Assembly: GCA_964448055.1 (NCBI GenBank) | Contig: CAYUVB010000042.1 | Coordinates: 1 to 13,583, forward strand | Length of the DNA stretch: 13,583 bases | Source of the DNA: WANQ01 sp964448055 | Lineage (GTDB): Archaea; Thermoproteota; Thermoprotei_A; Sulfolobales; WANQ01 | Direction of reading: 5' to 3' | Shown here: one piece after another, positions 7,650 through 13,583 of the stretch | Layout of the letters: the number at the start of each line of letters is the position of its first letter | Numbering within the stretch: the first letter of the stretch is position 1 | Notes under the pieces: model-generated | Databases searched by the model: none | Seen by the model: only the letters and a program-made list of their open reading frames with translations | What the model was told of the DNA's origin: nothing | Made by a program: the position numbers and the translations under genes

Positions 7650-7682
7650 AGTCTAGTTTAATAAACTTGCATTATATGATTG
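7650..7682 (-). promoter_or_regulatory. Possible promoter of herA–nurA
   Basis: In the 62-bp gap between vapC and herA two leftward AT-rich elements could serve as TATA boxes: ATCATATAATG at about 7670–7680 and the near-palindromic GTTTATTAAAC at 7656–7666. The first would give a leader of about 25 bases that contains the GAGGAAGGGATGATC ribosome-binding region; the second would give a leader of about ten bases. Read-through from vapBC is not excluded. Confidence 0.4.
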
Positions 7683-7686
7683 GAGC

Positions 7687-8169
7687 CTAATACCCTAGGA
7701 GATTAAATAAGTCCTTATGTGTTATAACATTGTCCTGCGGAAGCTCTACTTTATCAAGGAACTCTTTTAGTTCTTGATCCATTGATAGGAACATCATATT
7801 TCTTGTAAGTGCTGTAGCATAAAGTATGTTATCTATGTTGTCTCGATGACCAAGTTTTCTCATCTTGTACGCTAATTTTATAGCTTTGTATCCCGGTTTT
7901 ATCCATTTATAAAAACGTGGATTATATAACGACTTAATAGCAAATGAGATTCTCTTATCATCAACTTTATATTTTGATGCCTCTCGGTAAACCTTGCCTA
8001 AAAGTTCGCTCCAAATAACTGGTACAAGATACAGTTTAATTGTACCCTCTAAAGACAGCTTTCTAAGCAATAGTAAGTCTTCATCAGTTAAGCCTTTTAC
8101 ACCTATGCCGAATATTGGTAAAAGATAGGTTGTATCAACTACTACCTTTAACGCATGCCTCTTGTTCAC
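7687..8169 (-). CDS. vapC: VapC-type toxin, PIN-domain ribonuclease
   Basis: Toxin of a type II VapBC pair, a magnesium-dependent endoribonuclease that usually cuts tRNA or rRNA and is silenced by the VapB antitoxin. The PIN acidic residues are in order when numbered from the GTG at 8169: Asp12 in VVVDTTYLL, Glu55 in WSELLGK, Asp110 and Asp113 in GHRDNIDNILYATAL, and Asp131 in FLSMDQEL. A longer reading frame begins at 8232, but its extra 21 residues are basic and featureless. GAGGAG stands seven bases before the GTG at 8169, so I take the 160-residue form. The gene overlaps the end of vapB by 35 bp, as expected for coupled toxin–antitoxin genes. Confidence 0.85.
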   Translation of the reverse strand: MNKRHALKVVVDTTYLLPIFGIGVKGLTDEDLLLLRKLSLEGTIKLYLVPVIWSELLGKVYREASKYKVDDKRISFAIKSLYNPRFYKWIKPGYKAIKLAYKMRKLGHRDNIDNILYATALTRNMMFLSMDQELKEFLDKVELPQDNVITHKDLFNLLGY

Positions 8170-8389
8170 GGAGTGACTCCTCTTCAAATTCTTCAACACT
8201 TGTTTCTGCCCATTTCTTCTCCTTAACTGCAAGAAGAAATGGATCAGGTAATACCTCTAGTATTATCTTATCATCTTTGACCCTAGCAATAAGGTAATCA
8301 CCTTCACTTATCTTAAGCTCCCTTAGTATTCTCCTCGGAAGATAAATTGCACCTTTCTTAGCAACCCTTATAATCATCCGGGAATCCAT
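8135..8389 (-). CDS. vapB: VapB-type antitoxin, SpoVT/AbrB-like DNA-binding domain
   Basis: Antitoxin and likely autorepressor of the adjacent toxin. The first 45 residues form a swapped-hairpin SpoVT-AbrB domain: VAKKGAIYLPRRILRELKISEGDYL followed by VKDDKIILEVLP. The acidic C-terminal part (about 60–84, rich in Glu) would wrap and block the PIN active site. The frame is open back to an ATG at 8476, which would give 113 residues. I chose the ATG at 8389 (84 residues) because the domain begins right there, the length is typical, and TATA-like sequences lie between the two starts. The ATG at 8377 is another option. The gene overlaps vapC and is divergent from the giant ATPase gene. Confidence 0.85.
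   Translation of the reverse strand: MDSRMIIRVAKKGAIYLPRRILRELKISEGDYLIARVKDDKIILEVLPDPFLLAVKEKKWAETSVEEFEEESLREQEACVKGSS
8175..8180 (-). promoter_or_regulatory. Shine-Dalgarno of vapC
   Basis: GAGGAG read leftward within vapB, seven bases before the GTG at 8169. It sits in the sequence AGGAGTCACTCC, and the perfect odd dyad GGAGT-C-ACTCC covers 8170–8180. It is the reason for placing the vapC start at 8169 and not at 8232. Confidence 0.6.
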
Positions 8390-8553
8390 GTATATACCCG
8401 GTATATTCTTCCTATACCAGATATTTATTAGCTTAGCCTGGATATACTTTATAGTGTTTATTTTCCCTTGATCCATAGCTAGGAGTCACTAGACTTTAGT
8501 ATTACCATAATAACACAGCAAGATCACCGGAGAGGAACAGGGGTATCTTAGCA
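8390..8553. promoter_or_regulatory. Divergent promoter region between vapB and the giant ATPase gene
   Basis: This 164-bp stretch is the largest gap in the window. Leftward, AATAAATATC at about 8420–8430 and AGTATATCC at about 8441–8449 are possible TATA boxes for vapBC. Rightward, CTTTATAG at 8447–8454 and CTTTAGTATT at 8494–8503 are candidates for the ATPase gene; the second would leave a leader of about 30 bases with GGGTATC six bases before the ATG. AGGAGTCACT at 8481–8490 is repeated in inverted orientation at the vapB/vapC junction (8172–8181) and may be part of an operator. No strong terminator or RNA gene was seen. Confidence 0.4.
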
Positions 8554-11500
8554 ATGTATAAGTGTACTTCTAGTCCATGCAGGAGTCTTAGTGAGGTTGG
8601 ATTAGAAGCAGTAGAGACTTTTGAGTTAACTAAGAATTACCCTACTCGCCAGATAGTTATTGAAGGGATAGAGTCATTTCTAGAGAAGGCACGTAGATCA
8701 ATTAATCCAAGTATATTATGGCTTGTAGGCGAATGGGGGGAAGGTAAGACAGCCGTATATCATGGATTGCTGAGAACCCGGAGAGATATTTATGGCATCT
8801 ATGTTGTCGCTAGTAGAATATTTGATCACATGGAGAAGGTGTTAGAAGAACAACGCCTATGGGCTCCTAATGCTTTCCTAATAGCATTACTTAATGCCTT
8901 AAGGGATAGTTATGAAGAATACTCCGAGCTTCTTAAAGAGCTAGATGAAATAGATGTTCCTCATAGTCTCCCAGCAATCCTCGTAAAACTTTATACATAC
9001 ATCAAGGAGAAAGCTAGTGGAGAACCGTTAATAATAGTGTTTATAGATGAATTCGAGGATATAATTTCAAGACTAGCATCTACTCATGGCGTAAAACTTC
9101 TATCAGCCGTGCTTGAAGCGTTGGTTGAAATAGTTAATGGTAATGTAGAAGCATTATCCAAAGCTGGTATACAAGGTAAGCTACACTTCATCATAGCTAC
9201 TACTAGTAGCGCTGAAAGAGTACTAGAAACACGTGTAGAAGTATCAGATATATGGGGTAGACTCAAACGGAGATTTACTAGGATAGAGTTTACACGAATG
9301 CTTGGAATAGAAGTACTAGACCACTTATCCAAGTTGATAGACTATATTTATTGCGGCAAAGATCTTGGATATAAGCATATAGCTGAACCTCCAACACTAC
9401 TTAATTTCATACAAGTATCGTCCATAGGATTACCAGCAGCTACTGAACGCTTACTAAACCAATTATCGTCGATATTATCATCTAGAGGTAAGATAAAATG
9501 CAAAGGTGGTTCAGAAAAACTCTCAACAGATAATGCTTTTGATATACTAAGGATTCTTAGAACAGTTATTGAAGGAGAGGAAGAACAGGTACTTATAGAA
9601 GATAACTACCTGCTCGAAAGGAAGAATTGCATTGAGTTATTAAGGGACTATATAGGGGATAAGGAGTACATAGAACATTTATGTTCACTTATATTATTAT
9701 CTAGAGGAGGTTTAAGAATACAGGATCTAGTAGACATAGTTGGTAATGAAAACGAAGTTCATAGAATAATAACAGTATTAGAACATATGGGTATAATACA
9801 TACTGGTAGAGGACTAAGACTAAGTAGTAACATCGCGGAACTACTAAATACTGTAAGGATAATATTAGCTGATCTCAAGGAGAAATACTTAGAGGAAATA
9901 GTAGGTGTAACCAAGGCAAGCGGTCCCTGGGAAAGCTTAGAGCTCTACAGATTATTACTTGATCATTTGGTATACATAGGATCTGATGGGAGTATTCTAT
10001 TCTTTAAACCCAATAGCCGTGAATCATTACGTAGACTTTATGCAGAACTAGGTGGATTAGACGAAATAATAGCTTCAAGATTAACAGAACTATCAGAGGA
10101 ATTGTATTCAAATCTCGTAAAAGAAGGTGTACTAGAAGACTATGGTGAAGTAATAGTAGTAGATTACAGCCTGCAAAACCGCATATTCTTCTCACAGGAA
10201 ATAGCAGCCTTAGACTTTATATCGAATAGAGATGAAAGAGTAAGGCTATGGAGAAGAGCTAGAGCCGAGAGAAGCCCTGAACCATTCCTCAAAGGAATAC
10301 TAGTACCATTACTTGATGTACTTAAAGGCTACTTTACTGGTAGTTCTAAGAACGATCTATACCGCGTTAATATTTGGAGAATAGGTGAAGGGTATCCTAT
10401 AGCTTCGATAGAAGTCATTGCTGGGTTCCCTGAAAGAAAATCCTTTGCTATAAGAGAGTTCAAAGTAGAATATGTACCTAAGCTTAGAGTGGATGTCTTA
10501 GTAATAACAGGTAACGTCAAGCCCTCAGTACTTGAAGAGTATTACAAGCTTATCCGAGGTAAACCATTATATAAGAGACCGCATGTAGTATTAGTATTTT
10601 CTACTGGGGTATTGCATCGTAAGATAGAAGAATTACGAAGACTGTTAAAGAGTATAGGCGTTGCCCTAGTATCCTATCCTATTAAAACAATAGACTATCT
10701 AAGACTTAGCGCTTTAGGCCTCTTTGGCGAAGAACGTTGGGGCCAAGATATTAATGTATACCTTAACTCCATGTTAGATGTATTAAGAGGTAGTAGAAGA
10801 GGAGTCCATGGTTTAAATGTATATGCGTATCAAGCATATATTGTTACAAGATTCGAGCGCGAATATGGACTTAGCAGTCTAGTGGATAGAATTGACAAGG
10901 AGTTAGAACAAATCGGTATACTAGTACCATTGCCTCGTAGAACTATACATATTGGTTCAGAGGAATTAGGCGTATCAGATCTTTACGATAGTGCTAGGAG
11001 TCTTAGGTGGATAGTACATTATCCAACACCCATAAAGGAGGTATCTCTTAGAGAACTATTCCAATATGTTACTGATAATGTGAGAAGACATCTACTATTT
11101 GGTGCAAGGTATCGTGATGTAGTAGGACTAGATCTTGAATCACCAGATGAGCTAGCAAACAAACTTGCACCTCTAGTAGACTATGGATTACTTGAACTAA
11201 GAGGGGATCACGGAGACTACAAGATATCATTAAGACTTGGCGAAAACAAGCTTGTTAAGAGACTTGTAGAGTTATTAGAAGATGGTGATCTTGAACTAGA
11301 AAAAGTACTAGATGCTTATGTAGCTAAGAGTGATAGCCCGGATATAGCTATAGGAGTATTCCTTGAATCACTACGTTCTCTCAACCTCATAGGCATAAAC
11401 AATGGGTATATGACACTTAATGCAAGTTACGATAAGATAGAATTAAAACTTAGAGAACTACGTAAACTCCTAGACGAATACCTAGAACACTACAAGGATA

Positions 11501-13308
11501 TACACAATAAGCTAGGATTCATTGTATCAGGTAAAGTTCGACATAATCCCCCATGGAATCCAGGTTACCGCTACACCTATACACCCGAGATAGTAAAACA
11601 AGTAGAGAACACCATAAATTACGTAGATAAAATACTAAGACCTAGCATTAGTTTAGAATTATACGTTGAACTTTCACGTAAGATAGCTTCTGCGGAAAGA
11701 ATCCTAGGAGACGTAATATATCATAAGCTAAGAGGTGAAGAAAACCTAAGATATCATAGCGTGATAATGAGTTTTACAGACAAGGAATTCAGATACGTAG
11801 TCAAGCTGTTAGAAGATAATTCTAAGAAACTAGACGATATCACTAGTCAATTATATCAACTGTTAGTAGACCACGTATTTGAAGAACAAGTACAGATAGA
11901 AAACAGAGTTGTGGATAGAATAAGAGAGCTAATAAAAAGAGTAAAAGAACTTTACAACAAAGTATATAGCTTAGAAGAATACAAACAAGCTATTGAAGAT
12001 CTATGGAATAAGCTTCCAGGAAGAGAATTCCCATTCTACTTCAGAAACCCAGTATACTATTATAACTTCAAATTATACTTACTTATCAAGTTACTAGAAG
12101 AGTATAAAGATGTAATTACTGTAGATTTATCGAAGAAGCTAAAGGATAGATACGATATTTCACTAGAAATAAAGAAAATACACAATGATATACATGATTT
12201 GATAAACATTATTAACACGACAATGGAGCAATTAATATCAATAAACGAAGCTTATAGGGACTTAAGAAAGCATCTACTGCAACTAGAGATACTAGCAAAA
12301 AGGTATGGCAAAGAATTACTAGAGCGAGCCTTACCTCAAAGCATAGTTCAATTCTCAAAGTACAAACCCAGGAAGAAATCATTTACCATAGACTTAAGCT
12401 TAGGTATACAAAGTATTCGCGAAGAAGTAGATGAATGGAGAAAAACCATAGGCTTTAGTACTGACGAAGATCCTTCAACCATCATTAAGGGATTGGAGAA
12501 AATTATAGAAGACATAGATAAACTATATAGTCATACTAAGAAATATACTTCAATTATAAACAAACTCGTAAACGATGTACGAGAACTCTTAACAGCATCA
12601 ACCATGGTTAAAGATGATAGTATTTCAGCTATAGTATCTGAACTTGAAAATGAATCTCATAGAGTAAAAGAGATAATTGATGAATTAGAAAGGAAACAAC
12701 CATTAGGTTTAGAGCGTCTATCCTTAAGTATGCTTAAATTAATCTTAGAAGATATTAGAAGAGAACTTAAGAGCAACCGTAAACTAATAGATGAAGTCTA
12801 TAACAATGTTCTTGATAGACTAGATAGTCTTAGGGAAGTAATTGTAAGTAGAGCTAGGAATAGCATAGATGTTGTTGAAAGAATACTACCAAGTATTAAG
12901 AGTATTGCCGGAAGACTTGGAGGGAAGGCATTAGACATTTATAATGAGTTAAGCGAGCTTATAACTACTGCACATAAAGTAATAGACGAATTAAGAGATG
13001 TTAGTATAGATAGCTCAGCCTTTATCGAAGCGCTTGGTAAGGCTGTAAGAGTTTATGAACAATTAGTTGGATTAGACATTGATAGTATTAGACGTAGAGT
13101 ACTAGAAGCATTAAAGAACTCAGGCTTAAACCGTGAAGAACAAGTCATTGTTGATGTAATTCTTAAAGCTATAGTAGAAGGCATTGATAGAATTAGTTTA
13201 CGAGAGCTATTGAGTAGGGCTAGTAAGGTACTTGATATTGAAGCTACGTTGAAGGCGCTTTATAGTCTCATAGAGAAGGGATTGATTGATGCTGAGATAA
13301 TTATATGA
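8554..13308 (+). CDS. Giant AAA+-like ATPase with winged-helix and coiled-coil regions, function unknown
   Basis: A 1584-residue soluble protein that I do not recognise. Residues 1–310 form a P-loop ATPase: Walker A GEWGEGKT at 59–66, Walker B LIIVFIDEFED at 159–169 with the Asp165–Glu166 pair, a sensor-1-like IIATTSS at 213–219, and LKRRFTRIEF at 237–246 resembling the arginine-finger box of Cdc6/ORC-like AAA+ proteins. A helical lid follows (GLPAATERLLNQL near 292–304). Winged-helix-like segments appear near 365–425, 455–540, 735–800 and 825–960. Residues about 600–720 look alpha/beta (RVDVLVITG, HVVLVFSTG, GVALVSYP). About 960–1520 is almost wholly helical and charged, with several probable coiled coils. 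The last 60 residues form another winged helix. There is no signal peptide or membrane segment. The start is ATG 8554 with GGGTATC upstream. It is divergent from vapBC–herA–nurA. By architecture it recalls BREX BrxC/PglY-type or ORC-like ATPases, but no homology is claimed. Confidence 0.8.
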   Translation: MYKCTSSPCRSLSEVGLEAVETFELTKNYPTRQIVIEGIESFLEKARRSINPSILWLVGEWGEGKTAVYHGLLRTRRDIYGIYVVASRIFDHMEKVLEEQRLWAPNAFLIALLNALRDSYEEYSELLKELDEIDVPHSLPAILVKLYTYIKEKASGEPLIIVFIDEFEDIISRLASTHGVKLLSAVLEALVEIVNGNVEALSKAGIQGKLHFIIATTSSAERVLETRVEVSDIWGRLKRRFTRIEFTRMLGIEVLDHLSKLIDYIYCGKDLGYKHIAEPPTLLNFIQVSSIGLPAATERLLNQLSSILSSRGKIKCKGGSEKLSTDNAFDILRILRTVIEGEEEQVLIEDNYLLERKNCIELLRDYIGDKEYIEHLCSLILLSRGGLRIQDLVDIVGNENEVHRIITVLEHMGIIHTGRGLRLSSNIAELLNTVRIILADLKEKYLEEIVGVTKASGPWESLELYRLLLDHLVYIGSDGSILFFKPNSRESLRRLYAELGGLDEIIASRLTELSEELYSNLVKEGVLEDYGEVIVVDYSLQNRIFFSQEIAALDFISNRDERVRLWRRARAERSPEPFLKGILVPLLDVLKGYFTGSSKNDLYRVNIWRIGEGYPIASIEVIAGFPERKSFAIREFKVEYVPKLRVDVLVITGNVKPSVLEEYYKLIRGKPLYKRPHVVLVFSTGVLHRKIEELRRLLKSIGVALVSYPIKTIDYLRLSALGLFGEERWGQDINVYLNSMLDVLRGSRRGVHGLNVYAYQAYIVTRFEREYGLSSLVDRIDKELEQIGILVPLPRRTIHIGSEELGVSDLYDSARSLRWIVHYPTPIKEVSLRELFQYVTDNVRRHLLFGARYRDVVGLDLESPDELANKLAPLVDYGLLELRGDHGDYKISLRLGENKLVKRLVELLEDGDLELEKVLDAYVAKSDSPDIAIGVFLESLRSLNLIGINNGYMTLNASYDKIELKLRELRKLLDEYLEHYKDIHNKLGFIVSGKVRHNPPWNPGYRYTYTPEIVKQVENTINYVDKILRPSISLELYVELSRKIASAERILGDVIYHKLRGEENLRYHSVIMSFTDKEFRYVVKLLEDNSKKLDDITSQLYQLLVDHVFEEQVQIENRVVDRIRELIKRVKELYNKVYSLEEYKQAIEDLWNKLPGREFPFYFRNPVYYYNFKLYLLIKLLEEYKDVITVDLSKKLKDRYDISLEIKKIHNDIHDLINIINTTMEQLISINEAYRDLRKHLLQLEILAKRYGKELLERALPQSIVQFSKYKPRKKSFTIDLSLGIQSIREEVDEWRKTIGFSTDEDPSTIIKGLEKIIEDIDKLYSHTKKYTSIINKLVNDVRELLTASTMVKDDSISAIVSELENESHRVKEIIDELERKQPLGLERLSLSMLKLILEDIRRELKSNRKLIDEVYNNVLDRLDSLREVIVSRARNSIDVVERILPSIKSIAGRLGGKALDIYNELSELITTAHKVIDELRDVSIDSSAFIEALGKAVRVYEQLVGLDIDSIRRRVLEALKNSGLNREEQVIVDVILKAIVEGIDRISLRELLSRASKVLDIEATLKALYSLIEKGLIDAEIII

Positions 13309-13312
13309 ATAC

Positions 13313-13583
13313 CTATAACCCTATGGCTTTTCTACCCAATTGTTCTATAAGTTCATCTACGCACTGTTTTGTTTCACATATAACACCTATGTTTCCTATC
13401 TTTACATTTCTAAGACCATATCCTACTAGTATTTGGTAGGCTTTTACTATGTCTTCTCGTGATGGCGGGTTTAGATATCTTAGCTTGTATTCTGGGAAGA
13501 ATGCTAGTAACGTTATTGGTATATCTTTATCTATGTTAGCCAAGTGTTTTGCAAACTTGGCTATTTGGTCATGTTCCACGAGG
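13313..13583 (-). CDS. Radical SAM protein, PflA/AmmeMemoRadiSam-like, C-terminal end (partial)
   Basis: Only the last 90 or so codons are present; the frame stays open through the right edge, and the GTG at 13579 is internal (the codon before it is CTC, Leu), so the gene is cut by the window and not a small gene. The segment DIPITLLAFFPEYKLRYLNP followed by PSREDIVKAYQ and GYGLRNVKIGNIG matches the C-terminal barrel pattern of COG1180 radical SAM activases (P-x-H/T-x-x-x-F-x-P-x-Y, then a PP-T/S helix, then a Gly-Leu strand ending in GN). The CX3CX2C cluster motif would lie outside the window. The tail after GN (about 40 residues) is less typical. The gene is convergent with the giant ATPase gene; only four bases separate the two stop codons. 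Confidence 0.65.
   Translation of the reverse strand, partial: LVEHDQIAKFAKHLANIDKDIPITLLAFFPEYKLRYLNPPSREDIVKAYQILVGYGLRNVKIGNIGVICETKQCVDELIEQLGRKAIGL

Noticed and set aside
7656..7666. GTTTATTAAAC near-palindrome as an attachment site or operator
   Set aside because: It is a single short AT-rich dyad with no second copy seen in the window, and it fits a TATA box of herA equally well.
8447..8465. Strong rightward promoter of the giant ATPase gene at CTTTATAG
   Set aside because: It would leave a leader of about 70 bases, unusual in crenarchaea. The weaker element near 8494–8503 fits the start better, so neither is called with confidence.
8135..8476. VapB starting at the ATG at 8476 (113 residues)
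   Set aside because: No Shine-Dalgarno precedes it, the extra 29 residues do not belong to the AbrB domain, and TATA-like sequences lie inside this stretch. The 84-residue form fits the family better.
8554..13308. Giant protein as an SMC or Rad50 homologue
   Set aside because: Both have Walker A at one end and an ABC signature plus Walker B at the other end of a coiled coil. Here Walker A and Walker B lie within 110 residues of each other at the N-terminus, no LSGG-type signature is present, and an RRF box points to AAA+.
13313..13579. A complete 88-residue gene starting at the GTG at 13579
   Set aside because: The frame is open to the window edge, no ribosome-binding site can be seen in front of it, and the residues match the C-terminal part of a much longer radical SAM family.

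Overview
The window looks like an AT-rich chromosome segment of a thermophilic crenarchaeon (Thermoproteota), probably of the Desulfurococcales. The signs are a herA–nurA DNA-end-resection pair, TATA/BRE-type promoters, GGTGA/GAGG Shine-Dalgarno sites with many GTG and TTG starts, heavy use of AGA/AGG and ATA codons, and a VapBC pair with an AbrB-type antitoxin. No genus can be assigned from the sequence alone. It is gene-dense: the largest gap is the divergent promoter region at 8390–8553. No rRNA, tRNA, CRISPR array or insertion sequence was seen.

Layout. (1) Positions 1–2495, all leftward: a cysteine desulfurase gene overlaps the start region of a COG0701-type permease that carries a His-rich, CPHC-containing cytoplasmic tail. 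A further gene runs off the left edge. The desulfurase gene and the edge gene are each preceded by an almost identical promoter/operator of 34 bp with one mismatch, so they look like one regulon of metal or sulfur handling. (2) 2513–4694, leftward: an MFS transporter and a LytM/M23-fold putative metallopeptidase. (3) 4762–7624, leftward: nurA and herA, the nuclease and hexameric translocase of DNA double-strand-break end processing. Their usual partners mre11 and rad50 are not within the window. (4) 7687–8389, leftward: vapC/vapB toxin–antitoxin. (5) 8554–13308, rightward and divergent from vapBC: one 1584-residue protein with an N-terminal AAA+-like ATPase, a series of predicted winged-helix segments, a central alpha/beta segment, about 550 residues of helical/coiled-coil sequence and a C-terminal winged helix. 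I do not recognise its family. It is the strongest candidate for something undescribed. (6) 13313–13583, leftward and convergent: the C-terminal end of a radical SAM protein of the PflA/AmmeMemoRadiSam type.

How the parts may fit together: the left module looks like co-regulated sulfur or metal homeostasis. The middle and right modules combine DNA-end processing, a toxin–antitoxin pair and a large DNA-binding-type ATPase, which could be a genome-maintenance or defence neighbourhood. That functional link is inferred from adjacency only.
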